Below, one piece after another: positions 35,225 to 45,840 of a stretch of DNA of 64,000 nucleotides; positions within the stretch are counted from its first letter, which is position 1; the number at the start of each line of letters is the position of its first letter. The notes beneath the pieces were generated by a model. The model had not been told where the DNA came from and searched no databases. It saw only the letters and a list, made by a program, of their open reading frames with translations. The translations under genes and the position numbers were made by a program. Source of the DNA: Cydia pomonella (taxonomy: Eukaryota; Arthropoda; Insecta; Lepidoptera; Tortricidae); assembly GCF_033807575.1 (NCBI RefSeq), contig NW_026907817.1:24284-88283 (forward strand). The letters run 5' to 3'.

Positions 35225-35288
35225 ATAGTAATCTAAACTGTATTTTCTTTCTAAATTGTATATATAGATGTCAACGATGATCAACTCT

Positions 35289-35359
35289 GGTCAACGTGGG
35301 ACTCGAACCCACATCTTTGGATTGCCGGTCCAATGCGTTACCAATTGCGCCAGCTGACC
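35289..35359 (-). tRNA. tRNA-like gene or pseudogene, anticodon-loop position GGC
   Basis: The minus strand folds into a full cloverleaf. The acceptor GGTCAGC/GTTGACC pairs 7 of 7 with one G-T. The D arm is GCG/CGC, the anticodon stem TTGGA/TCCAA is perfect, and the T arm GTGGG/CCCAC has loop TTCGAGT. The anticodon loop is CCGGCAA, which would give GGC (alanine), but position 33 is C instead of the near-universal T, and GGC is not a usual eukaryotic alanine anticodon. It is more likely a tRNA-derived repeat or pseudogene than a working tRNA. No T-run terminator lies directly downstream. Confidence 0.45.
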
Positions 35360-35414
35360 ATCCGTCGTTCACTGCGAATTTAACCATTGCAACTGTGACA
35401 ACGTCACTAGCGAC

Positions 35415-35600
35415 ATCTGCACTTTTTCTTATTTAATGCATATTAATTATAAGATGTAATGTTTTGAAAAGATCTGTCCCGCCGAATTTCTTGCCTGTCC
35501 GTATTGGGATACCTGCTCAAATTGAGGGGGGTTTTAAATCTTCTCGGGTTATATGTGTAGGAATAGAGCCAGTTTAGCTTTATTTGACGTTCACAAGGGT
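35415..35600 (+). repeat. Dispersed repeat (family E), copy 2
   Basis: Inverted relative to the copy at 10170-10350 (see that entry for the shared words). It lies just upstream of the tRNA-like sequence on the other strand. Confidence 0.55.
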
Positions 35601-36543
35601 ATTGTAATATGCCTACTTGAATAAACTATTTTTATATTAATGTTACAAAGGCGTAGTAATGTAAAAGGCCCCCGGCACACATTGATAACTAATAATCTAA
35701 AATTTTCACATACAAGATATATTTGAGGCTGTAGAAATTGCTATCTTCGATAGCCGAACTTAAGTTTAATTTTAAAATACACATGCAATAACATTTACAT
35801 GTGCAATAAGTACAGTCATTGCCATGGTGACGAGAACAAAGTTAGGGCACTTACTGTAGATAATTATATGTGATAAGGCCTTACCTGGAGTACCTAAGAG
35901 AAACACCGGGAAATGAGAAACACTTGTATGGAATCCTCATACTGTTTCTGTTGCCCCGAGCAAAGATAAATAAATTTAAATACTCGTCGTATGTTGATTA
36001 TTGGCATCTTTTGCTGCATATTCGAATTCATTACAACAAACTATTAACAAGCTATCGTAATAAAAATAATACAAAATATGGATCACAACTAATAATTTAT
36101 AAAAGCCAGTAATGCAAGTAAAAATGTTACAGCATCGTCAAAAAACAGTCTTGGCAAATTTTGTGTTAAAAATATTAAGCTCTCAAAGTTTTCTATGTAG
36201 TATATCTTATAAGCTTATAACTAAGTTTTGCACGTGTTGGGATTACATGAAAGTTGACGAAGCTTATTAGACGAACATAATCTTCCGTGTTGTGCTTTTG
36301 GTGTGTCATACTGCTTGTTTATGCTTACTACGAATTTGTATTGTGTTTTTTCATCACAAAGGTAAACATTTCACAAAGGTAGAATGTCTAAGGGCATTAA
36401 AGTCCGCCTTTTTTATTTTTTACTTGTTCTTCTGCAAGTTTAAAATAAATAAATAAATAAAGGTGCATAGAAACACTGCAAAACATATGATCTATCGAGC
36501 ACACATCAAAGTAATTTTCATTAAGACTGCTTATAAAGCAGTG
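35601..36543. other. No gene recognised
   Basis: AT-rich; the frame at 35870-36112 (80 codons) has no recognisable motif. Confidence 0.5.
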
Positions 36544-36580
36544 CTTTTCAAACATTTGTTGTATACAAATGTTTGAAAAA
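36544..36580. repeat. Perfect short hairpin
   Basis: TTTTCAAACATTTGT, a five-base loop, then ACAAATGTTTGAAAA. It is followed by CAGTAAAATAC, resembling the hairpin-plus-AAAATACTATT end of the family F elements that start 40 bp downstream. Confidence 0.65.
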
Positions 36581-36622
36581 CAGTAAAATACAAAAGAGTA
36601 ACGTTAACACGTTTTAACATTT

Positions 36623-37343
36623 TCCTACTCCTCTACTGTTATCTGTCATTTATGCATTCATTAACACGAATATAAGAACATACATAAAAGGTTTCAAGAA
36701 AAGTCTATATTGTCTATTCCTCATAATAGCTCTTGTGCTTTTATAAGCTATAACGTTACTGCGATTAATGGCTACCAAACTAACAAAACCAAAACGAATA
36801 CAGTTTTAAACTAAGTGCATTGCTGCCAATTTACAAAATATTCATTTGGTTGCATAGTAAAAATAATTACTTCATAAGTCAGAAACACGCATGTGACACC
36901 CGTAATATAGCAACACCCATAGACTACGAAGACCGCTTAGCGTTGCTTGTTAGTCTCCGTAGGCTACGGTGGCCAAAATTGAGAAAAAACGGTCCAAAAA
37001 ATTAATTAAGCAAGTAGCAAGTACCAGGGCCTCATGAGTTACGAGGAGGTGTCGCCGACCGGCCGGCCGCGGGCCGCGGCCCGGGGCGGGCCGGGCGCGT
37101 AACAAGGTATGCTCGCACGTCTTGGCTATATACTTTTGCCGTAATTTGTTTACCTAAATTAAGATTTATTTTTGTTGACTCGTAGGAAAAATATTGTATG
37201 CAACGTTGTATAAGTAGGTCAAAAAATTCTCGTGGCGTATTCCTTTACAATGTTCGCCTACGCCTTCGGCTCCGGCTCACATTGTAACTCACGCCACTCG
37301 CCTTTTTTGACCCTTCTTATACAACTGTTGCATAAAATACTAT
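36623..37343 (+). mobile_element. Family F element, tandem unit 1
   Basis: About 720 bp, starting near CCTACTCCTCTACTGTTATC and ending in a long hairpin (about 37190-37340: GCAACGTTGTATAAGTAGG pairs with CTTCTTATACAACTGTTGC) followed by ATAAAATACTATT. A G+C block at about 37056-37100 (GGCCGGCCGCGGGCCGCGGC) contrasts sharply with the AT-rich surroundings. Unit 2 follows directly, head to tail. No coding capacity; the 61- and 99-codon frames recur in both units but have no motif. Confidence 0.75.
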
Positions 37344-38057
37344 TTCCTACTCCTCTACTGTTATCTGTCATTTATGCATTCATTAACACGAATATAAGAA
37401 CATACATAAAAGATTTCAAGAAAAGTCTATATTGTCTATTCCCCATAAAAGCTCTTGTGCTTTTATACGCTATAATGTTACTGCGATTAATGGCTACCAA
37501 CCTAACAAAACCAAAACGAATACAGTTTTAAACTAAGTGCATTGCTGCCAACGTACAAAATATTCATTTGGTTGCATAGTAAAAATAATTACTTCATAAG
37601 TTAGAAACACGCATGAGACACCCGTAATATAGCAACACCCATAGACTACGAAGACCGCTTAGCGTTGCTTGTTAGTCTCCGTAGGCTACGGTGGCCAAAA
37701 TTGAGAAAAAACTGTCCAAAAAATTAATTTAGCAAGTAGCAAGTACCAGGGCCTCATGAGTTACGAGGAGGTGTCGCCGACCGGCCGGCCGCGGCCCGGG
37801 GCGGGCCGGCCGCGTAACAAGGTATGCTCGCGCGTCTTGGCTATATACTTTTGCTGTAATTTGTTTACCTAAATTAAGATTTATTTTTGTTGACTCGTAG
37901 GAAAAATATTGTATGCAACGTTGTATAAGTAGGTCAAAAAATTCTCGTGGCGTCTTCCTTTACAATGTTCGCCTACGCCTTCGGCTCCGGCTCACATTGT
38001 AACTCACGCCACTCGCCTTTTTTGACCCTTCTTATACAACTGTTGCATAAAATACTA
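37344..38057 (+). mobile_element. Family F element, tandem unit 2
   Basis: A near-identical copy of unit 1 in the same orientation, about 714 bp. Differences include a few substitutions and an 8-bp or so shortening in the G+C block. Ends again in the hairpin and ATAAAATACTATT. Confidence 0.75.
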
Positions 38058-38927
38058 TTCTAAGTATCGAAAAAACGATAACAATAAACGAACAGTCACT
38101 ACATTTTATCTACTCAAAACAGTAAAATGTATTGTCTTTTCGGAACAGTAAAATGCACTGTTTTGTTCGATAGGCTCATTTGGAGTTCCATAGCAGTTGT
38201 TTAAAGTATTAAAAGTTAATGCAATTTCAATTGTTTTAAATGGTTTTTTTTTTCTCTCAGTGAAGTCTTTATTATATCGAGGGCTTCATGCTAAAGGGGC
38301 GTATAAGCAAGAACCCTACTTTTCAGGAGACACAAAAAACTGAATAACTTTTGTTACAATGTACCGATTGTTCTACAATTTTGCATAGAGTATTTAAATT
38401 ACAATCTTTTTCATGTGGCATGTCTAGTTTCGTTCTACGTATTCTAAAAAGCAGTAATTATGTAGTTACGCCTCTTTACCACGACAGTAATTTCCGACAT
38501 ATAGGTTGAAATTTTATGAAAAATACTTGAGATTTATGGTCGTATAATTCATTTTTTTTTTCTATTCGATAATTTAATCAAGAAAGGTGGAAATACTGTT
38601 AATTATTAGAAATACTTTAATTTTACAGTAATTTAGTCATCCTTGTGTAGTTTCTTCTATTTTTTCTGATTTTTATACGCCCGTCTGGGCTGACGAATCT
38701 ATCGTGTAAGTATCCTTTATTTGTGGTCGTATAATAGGGCGCCAAATTATATTTTGAGTAAATACTCATAAGTTCATCTAGATTTTACCATTGAAATGAT
38801 TCCTGATGGTTTTGATAGTGTCACAACTGTCCACGAGATTAAGCAATGTCGACTCGAGCTGGTTACCGATTGGGTAAGGAACTGTTTTGAATTGCCACTT
38901 TGAGCATTTCAGTGTTTCAATAGCCTC

Positions 38928-39225
38928 CGTGGTCTAGTGGTTAGAGCGGTTGTCTCTCGATTCGGAGGTTCCGGGTTCGAATCCCGGTGGGGACACTGTC
39001 AAGCAAAAGTCGCTTTGTGACTTTGTGAGACTATTCCCGGTTTGGCTAGGACATTGCAGGCTGAATCACCTGATTGTCCGAAAAGTAAAATGATTCTGTG
39101 CTTCGGAAGGTACGGTGTAAAGTCGTTGGTCCCGGTTGCAATCTATCCGTTGGTGCTCGTCATGAGAGCCATGTCAGAGACCTTTGGCGGCTCAATAACT
39201 CTAACACCAGGGTTTTTAAGGTACA
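38928..39225 (+). mobile_element. tRNA-derived SINE (second family)
   Basis: The 5' part GCCTCCGTGGTCTAGTGGTT onward holds an A-box (TGGTCTAGTGG) and a B-box (GGTTCGAATCC, 38976-38986) with the T-stem CCGGG/CCCGG. The acceptor pairs with one mismatch and the anticodon stem does not pair, so it is not a working tRNA. The body has the familiar lepidopteran phrase GATTCTGTGCTTCGGAAGG, then GTTGGTCCCGGTTGC. The overlapping 108- and 63-codon frames are incidental. Confidence 0.75.
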
Positions 39226-39684
39226 TCAATCTTACAACCCACACGATAAGAAGAAGTGTTTCAAAAGACAATCATGCCAAAAGAATTGAAATCGGTAGTA
39301 AAGGATGCATGGAAATTGCAAAAAAGCAGTTAAGAAACAATCAAACGATTAAACTTAGAGTGCATTAACTAAAACAAAAGGTTAAAACGTATCAAAACTT
39401 GTATTCAGACAATAAACATTACTCCTTCTTTAATGGTACCACTGATAACAAAATTATAACTATCTTAAACAATAAAATATTAATCAAAACTTCTAAACAA
39501 TTAAATACGACATCATTTATCGTCATTTCATAAAAAGAAGCAATATTAAATCTTCTGTACTAATAAACCTAAAAGTAGTTTAGCTAACAACTTAACCCAC
39601 TTACGTCTCCATCAAATTATAACAGAGGAATGTTACACTTAAGAATTACAACCACCCCGACGGAGGACGAGTGGCCCGCAGCGC
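39226..39684. other. No gene recognised
   Basis: AT-rich sequence between SINE and LINE inside the TIR element. Confidence 0.5.
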
Positions 39685-41879
39685 ACGCAGTGGGCCTTAA
39701 ACAGCTTTGACTCCTTCAAATCTCTAGGAATGGATGGGATCTTGCCTGCGCTTCTTAAATGGGGCGGGAATCATCTCACTCTGAAGCTGACCATCGTTCT
39801 GCGCGCCTGTCTGGCTCACAGGTACGTGCCGAATCAATGGAGGGAGGTCAAAGTTATCTTCATACCGAAACCAGGTAAAAGCGACTACTCGGACCCCAAA
39901 TCCGTCAGGCCCATCAGCCTGACCTCTTTCATGTTGAACACATTAGAGTGGTTGTGTGACAGGTACCTTAGAGAGTGGGTGCTAATTCATGTGCCCTTGC
40001 ATCCCAACCAACATGCCTACAGCCCTGGCAAATCTACAGAATCGGCACTTCATGCAGTAGTAAATAAAATTGAGGCGGCGATCAAAAACAGATCCATGTG
40101 CTTAGGAACCTTTATAGATATAGAAGGGGCTTTCGACAGGACCAGGTTCAGCAGCACTGGTAAGACATGGCGCGAATGCAGTTATGACAGAATGGATAAA
40201 CAACATGTTGAGCCAACGAACCATCAAACTCGGGACGGGCGAAACACAGCAGGCATTAATGGCAAAAGGATGCCCCCAAGGAGGAGTCCTATCGCCACTA
40301 CTATGGAAGCTTGTGGTGAATGACCTGATTACCACACTAAACAATAATCACTATTACACAATCGGCTATGCTGACGACATAGTGATACTGACGAGCGGCA
40401 ATCATGCAGGTACGGCATGCGATGTTACCCGAACTCTCAGTCAATCCCAACAAAACTGAGCTGGTTATGTTCACTAACAAACGCAACTTGGGAAACTTCC
40501 GCCTTCCCAAACTGTTCGACACAGAACTCCAACCATCTGCGGAGGTAAGGTATTTAGGGGTAATACTTGACAGCAAATTGAATTGGAGCAATCACCTAAA
40601 CGGCAAAATTGAAAAAGCCACAGTCGTATTCTGGCAATGTCGTAGAATGGTGGGTAGAACCTGGGAGCTAACCCCAAAGATAACTCTATGGCTTTACCAG
40701 GCAGCCATATGACCAATAATAAGCTACGGTGCGATAGTTTGGTGGCCACGCACCAAACTATCCATAGTTGAAGCTAAACTACAACGACTCCAGAGGTTGG
40801 CCTGTATGGCGACCACGGGCTGCATGAGGACAATACCAACCGCGGCCCTGGAAGCCTTACTGGGCCTGCCGCCGCTGCACCTCTTTATACAACAGGAAGC
40901 GCTAGCTACGGCGGTACGTCTCAAAAAATCTAATCTCTGGAGACCACCTAGGGTACCACACACCGAGATTCTCTACGAGGCGATAGGTAAGGAACCGCTA
41001 ATAGAAGCGGTGACTGACAGGATACCCAGACAATTCGTCTTCGACAAGAAATACAAGATACAGTTACACGAAGAACCTCGTGAAGGACTCAACCCAAGAC
41101 AGCTGAGAATCTTTACGGATGGATCAAAAACAAGGTCAGGCACTGGCGCTGGAGTATTCTCAGAGGACCTAAAAATACATATCTCAACACCACTAGGTGC
41201 CCACAAGATTGTGGCAGAATGTGTGGGCATCATAATGGCAGCACACGCAATCGCCTCAAGGAAAGTATTGGACTACCCCACCCGCATACACTCTGATAGT
41301 CGGTCAGTACTACAAGCTCTGCAAAGTTATACTTTGACCTCAGGGCTAATCTACGAATGCCACAAAGCTCTGTCAGAGGAAAGCACCACCACCAGAGTAA
41401 CTCTGCAGTGGATCAAGGGACACAGCAACTCGCGAGGGAACGATGCGGCCGACATATTGGCGAGAGGAGATTCGGAACTGAGGGTGGCAGGACTGGAGCC
41501 AATTATACCTCTGCCTTATGCCTGGCTCCGGAACATGCTGCGACACAACACCAAGGTAAAACACCAACAGTCCTGGTCTAACCTAGGCACGTGCAGGCAG
41601 GCGAAGGAAGCCCTCCCGACAATCGACCCCGGTTTGTTGAGGAGGCTGAGACAGCTGAAGAGGCCACAGCTCCGGCTTTTGACTGGGGCCATAACCAGCC
41701 ACGCCCCGCTAAACAAACACCTACTAACCCTACGTGTTACAGATAGCCCCCTCTGCAGAGCGTACATGGAGGCAGAGGAGACAGCCGCCCACGTCATTCT
41801 TGAATGCCCAGGGCAGAGCCATCAGCATCAGAGCGCTCCACTTCATTATTATTCGCACGAGATGCACACCATACTGTAA
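39685..41879 (+). pseudogene. LINE ORF2 fragment: reverse transcriptase plus RNase H, frameshifted
   Basis: The reverse transcriptase starts around NSFDSFKSLGMDGILPALL and continues with PNQWREVKVIFIPKPGK, VRPISLTSFMLNTLE, HPNQHAYSPGKSTESALH and IDIEGAFDRT. The frame then shifts to GCPQGGVLSPLLWKL and the catalytic YADDIVIL. It shifts again to LSVNPNKTELV and VRYLGVILDSKLNW, with one in-frame stop before IISYGAIVWW. A single frame from 40797 to 41879 then carries the thumb and an RNase H domain: catalytic FTDGSK, an acidic AECVGI block, IHSDSRSVLQAL and WIKGHSNSRGNDAAD. The C-terminus ends in a CRAYMEAEETAAHVILECP block. RNase H after the reverse transcriptase points to the R1/I/LOA side of the LINE tree. 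The endonuclease is missing (5' truncation). A short deletion after YADD is likely. Not functional, although the RNase H part is intact. Confidence 0.9.
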
Positions 41880-42702
41880 CGCACTAGACACTGACTGAGA
41901 GACAGGCGGCCCTAGTGCGCTTACCCGCTTGACAGAAAGGGATAGCAATATGCGGCAATCAAGGACGCTGTCTCCGCGCCCCTTTGGCCCGGCATTATTT
42001 GAAGGCCAACGTAATTTTTGTATGGTCGTATGTTCATACGCCTCTTTGCCGCGACGCACTTTGAGGATAGTTGGTAAAAGTTTATGGTCGTATGTATGTA
42101 CGCCTATATAGCGTGACACTATTTCGTGGTTCGCTCTGTCACGTGAGAGAAGTATGTACGTACGCCTTTATACTCCGATGAATATTGGGGACTAAATGAA
42201 AATATCACTTATACGCCTTCAGTACGGCTTTTTGGAACGACATAAAATTATGACTGTCTGTTATACGCCAAATGATTTTTTAATTATTTAATTAACTAAT
42301 TGTTATGATAAAATTATGAAAAAAATTGTGCTTACGTATTGTTACAAGACGAATACGATGCCGTTAAAAACGAAAAATGGCATTTTTGCGTATACGCCCC
42401 TTTGGCCTGAAGCCCTCGATATGGGATCACACGCTTAACAAGTAAGTGCAATAAAAATCCTACATAAAAATCCACATTTATACGTCGAAACTTGATTTAG
42501 TCACGGTCAATTGCCTTCTTCCAATCAGCAATTGAAAACCGATTTCCATTCCCAATCACAGAAAGCTTTGCAGAATTAAAAGTCCAACGTCGTCCCAGCT
42601 CATTGGACTGTCTAACCGAATCGATATGTAATCACAGAACAGTAAGACGCTAGACACATGGAGCTGTGCGGTTAAGCGATCAAAACTCTGAATATCTCTC
42701 AA

Positions 42703-43500
42703 AGTAGACGAACACTTTTCTTGGACGCACCATGTAGATTTTATTTATAACAAACTCAGAGTATTATTAAGAAAAAAATATTATCTAAGATTTAAAGTTC
42801 CTTTGCATATCCTAAAGTATTTATATGTATCCTTAGTTGAATCTATAATTGGTTATGCTCTTGACTGTTACGGATTGACAACTAAAACTAACTTAAACAA
42901 ATTAGAAAGTATGCAAGTAAGATTCCTAAAACTGTTAGTTAGTAATAAAAGTACAGATAAAAATAAAAAAGATTATAGAAATTTGTTCAGTATTTGTAAC
43001 ATTCTTCCGGTGAGCCTTAAGCATAAATATTTAATAGTGTTTAATAATCATGGCAGTCGAGAGCACACCCAGTTACACCGTAACGATGTTTGTGGCACCA
43101 GGTCGGTGTCTGCGGGCAAGTTTGTCGTCTAGGGTCTTTAATTATTACGGCGATAGGTGTCTCCATAAACGCCTACCCTATATATTTAGCAGCCTGCCCT
43201 CTGACATCAGACAGGAAGCCAACGAAGTTAAGTTTGGTAAAAAACTGCGTAGTTATGTTGTAAACTGCATAAAATAATTATTAAGCATATAGATATAGAA
43301 ACGAATTTCATTGTAATATAAATATAAGAGAGTAGAGACTGCACGATCCCACAGTCAAACCGTGTAAACTGTTTTGTGGGACTCCGTATCTGTTTGAGAT
43401 GTATCATTTTATGTTAATAATTAGATGATTAGCGGAGCTACTACATGGTAAATTTAAATCTCGAGACGAAGCCGGGATAATAAAGAATAATACCTAAATA
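42703..43500 (+). pseudogene. LINE ORF2 3' end (second, unrelated LINE) with tail
   Basis: The frame from about 42703 reads FSWTHHVDFIYNKLRVLL, then ILKYLYVSLVESIIGYALDC and LESMQVRFLKLLVSNKS, the post-palm region of a Jockey/CR1-like reverse transcriptase. A frameshift near 43060 moves the end to VFNYYGDRCLHKRLPYIF, then LPSDIRQEANEVKFGKKL, which closes at 43277. The roughly 220-bp 3' UTR ends in AATACCTAAATAAAATAATAA. 5'-truncated and frameshifted; no catalytic motif is present. Codon use is more AT-rich than in the LINE at 39.7-41.9 kb. Confidence 0.8.
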
Positions 43501-44130
43501 AAATAATAAAGCATATCTGTATGGAAATCGACTGGCGCTTCATGCTCTGCGGTGTTTTGCGAATGGCAAGCAGATCAGTCGGATCTCACTAATCCTTTAA
43601 AGCGCGCGTACAGCTTTCTAAATTACGTAATTATCTATTGTGAACTTGGCATCGCGTGCCTATAAATTGACTTATACGCACTTAATTACAATAAATAGGT
43701 TCCCTATCTTACAAAACCAATATTGATGCACATCATTCGTTTCTTGCATACTAGCATAGAAGTGTACTAAGTATAATTATGTACAGCGCCATCTATCGGC
43801 AAAAATTCATAGTGTGAGTAAGTTAATTCTCGTGAAATTTAGCGATGTGTCAGACAGACAGACGGACAGATTGGCATCATATTCTTTTTCCTTTTTGGTA
43901 CGGAAACCTAATAAAGTGAACCAATAACCAAGGATCTTCAAAGCTTCGTGTATTTCGTCGCGTAGATTTCTTTTCTTCGATTTCGTTGAATACTCGGTAA
44001 TCGAGTCCCATTTACAGTGTAGTGTGTCGAAACGATATCAGTTATTGTAACATAATATAGAAACATCTTCGGGACCTATTTTCGATATAAAGTTCGTAGA
44101 TAGGAGGATTATTTTTCTAATCAAGTGTCG
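43501..44130. other. No gene recognised
   Basis: Contains GACAGACAGACGGACAGATT near 43855 and TACGGAAACCTAATAAAG, words from the same dispersed repeat as 12000-12965. Otherwise featureless. Confidence 0.45.
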
Positions 44131-44134
44131 GCGA

Positions 44135-44437
44135 TACTGATGCTGTCAGCGTGTCATTTAAGCGCGCGGTGGTTTTATTCGTATGCGATAGTCGCGGCGT
44201 TGAACGCATGCGATCGTGGAATGAAAATGAAAAAGCGTTTATTGGTTACAATATTGTGTACAACTAATTATGGTTGGAATCTAGTAAGTACAATTATACT
44301 TGTGGCAGGAGATCCCGCTCTTCCTACAAAAGTTACATACATAGTAACCGAAAATCTTAGTAACTAAACTAAACTAAATTGAAGCTAAGTGTAGCTAATG
44401 TGTGCGTATGTGTATGTGTACGGGAGAGTGCGCGCGC

Positions 44438-44482
<45 letters not shown>

Positions 44483-44690
44483 CGTGTGTGTACGTATGTG
44501 TGTGTATATATCTATATGGGTATGAATTCATACATGTTTGTAAGGAAAATGAGAATGCGCTTACCACGTAAAACAAAATACGGTAGTTAGATCATCTGAT
44601 TTAAAATAGGTGTGCGGAAAACGTTTGACGCTGCGTTTATCGCATATAAGAAAAGCGTGCTTTAAGCGTTATTGTGATTTTCGTAGCCAT
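44135..44690. mobile_element. MITE with an internal LINE-tail insertion
   Basis: The left arm (AAGCGCGCGGTGGTTTTATT, then GTATGCGATAGTCGCGGCG and TTGAACGC) is mirrored by the right arm (GTTTGACGCTGCGTTTATCG, then CATATAAGAAAAGCGTGCTT). A related arm lies at 53795-53905. The space between the arms is filled by a reversed LINE 3' end. Confidence 0.55.
44218..44570 (-). repeat. LINE 3' UTR with GT/CA tract, reversed
   Basis: Begins GGAATGAAAATGAAAAAGCG (the reverse of the ATTTTCATTTTCAT end seen at 48.58 kb), then GTGGCAGGAGATCCCGCTC (compare GGAGCGGGACTTCCTGACAC at 48.47 kb). A (GT)n run at 44442-44474 is flanked by CGCGCG words. The 62- and 63-codon frames across it are artefacts of the dinucleotide run. 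Confidence 0.65.
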
Positions 44691-45180
44691 TGACGTGGGG
44701 AAGCTATTATTTCTACGTATATCCGTTCTTTTTAAACTATACACATATAAGTTCAGTATTAATATTTCCTAAGAAAACCGAATTTAAAACTATCCCTTGC
44801 AATTTTTCTGTTTTAGCGCAAATGTCCCGATATCTGCGTTCACCTAATTCCGTCAGTCAGGCAGGCATTATAGCGCACTGTGGTCGGGATGGCCGAATCT
44901 GACTAATGTTCCAATCGCTTGTGAACCAGTAAAAGTTATCTCTGTGGGTGCATAGTTGTTATGTGTCTTGGTGCTCACTTATACTGGTTCGAAGCACATC
45001 TGTGAGTTGACAGATAGGAAAAGAGCCCTGCGGTGGGCTTTAGATATGAATCTCGACGCCAAACAATCAATCACGGCATTTTTTGGAAGAATTAGGGTTT
45101 ATTTAAACCTCGAGTGTTATAATTTAAAATTTGGAATTTGACTAAGTTAAGCTTAATTGAAGATTTTGAAATTTTAACGA
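44691..45180. other. No gene recognised
   Basis: Short frames of 61 and 70 codons only. Confidence 0.45.
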
Positions 45181-45265
45181 CGACTTTATTTTTCAGATAA
45201 GGGGCAAGTAGCTTATTCAGGATTTTACTTGTACATTGTGAACCAGGCCCTAAGTATATTAGCAA
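45181..45265. repeat. Partial MITE (family C)
   Basis: CAGATAAGGGGCAAGTAGCT, then TATTCAGGATTTTACTTG and ACATTGTGAACCAGGCCC, match the right halves of 45918-46118 and 60684-60865. Confidence 0.6.
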
Positions 45266-45739
45266 TCATTAATGTTTTCCTAAAACCGAGGTGGCACAAA
45301 TCCTCATGCCATATTTTCGAATATCGAGTAGTACAACTTGGGAAGTGCCCACTACCTAACACATCAAGAACAAAGCCATAATAATACAGTTACTTCTCAC
45401 TCTTCTCAGTAGTTTATGTAGTGTTGTTAAGTATAGCTCCCAAAGATGCCCTTTATTGGCATGATTACCTTTGACCCGTCCTTAACATCCCTATAGCTAG
45501 TGGTGTTCTAATAATGTGTATATCTTGTCTGAGAAACCAAAATAGCGAAATGTTAAGAGCCATTATGTAATGTAATAAACTGTGTTTTGATAAGAAATGA
45601 CTGAAACGTGACGTGCTGAAATGGGACGGAGTGTTAGTTGTTCGGAGGACTTGTGTTAAGTATGATCTGCAAATTATTTTTGCGGTTCTGGTTTTTTTTT
45701 ACAATTATATCTATCTACTCTTACTTACCGATGATAGAA

Positions 45740-45840
45740 GAGCAGTGTCATATGCTTAACGTGTGCATCTATGTGTCTGCCTGTGGCATCGTAGCTCCCG
45801 ACTGGATGAACAGATTCACGAGTAAGTGCGGTCTTTTAAT
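45740..45840 (+). repeat. Piece of a common lepidopteran repeat
   Basis: GTGTCTGCCTGTGGCATCGTA, then GCTCCCGACTGGATGAACAG, is a phrase found in a dispersed repeat; the related CTGTCTGTCCGTGTGTGTCATC occurs at 56700. It makes up the end of an otherwise tempting 69-codon frame (45638-45847). Confidence 0.6.

Larger units (their letters stand above)
38277..42419 (+). mobile_element. Terminal-inverted-repeat element with repeated TACGCC/GGTCGTAT motifs
   Basis: The left end TCGAGGGCTTCATGCTAAAG, then GGGCGTATA, is mirrored at the right (TATACGCCCC, then TTTGGCCTGAAGCCCTCGA). TA lies on both outer sides. Both arms carry many copies of GGTCGTAT and TACGCC: left about 38310, 38466, 38539, 38677, 38723; right about 42023, 42036, 42085, 42098, 42160, 42211, 42262, 42391. 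They look like transposase-binding subterminal repeats. The centre is occupied by a SINE and a LINE copy. No transposase of its own remains. I cannot assign it to a superfamily; the TA flank allows Tc1/mariner-like or other TA-targeting groups. Confidence 0.65.

Noticed and set aside
37090..37115. CGTAACAAGGT resembles the 3' end of 18S rRNA.
   Set aside because: Only 11 bases match and the flanks do not resemble rRNA in either tandem unit.
36623..38057. Interpretation of the tandem units as LTRs of a short element.
   Set aside because: The units abut with no interior, and the termini are a hairpin and AAAATACTATT, not TG...CA.
38936..39010. Possible functional tRNA gene.
   Set aside because: The anticodon stem does not pair and the sequence continues into a SINE body.
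41730..42119. 129-codon minus-strand frame.
   Set aside because: Lies antisense to the LINE RNase H C-terminus and runs into the TIR arm; no motif.
44385..44590. Opposing frames made of Val-Cys and His-Thr repeats.
   Set aside because: They are translations of the (GT)n/(CA)n microsatellite in a LINE tail.
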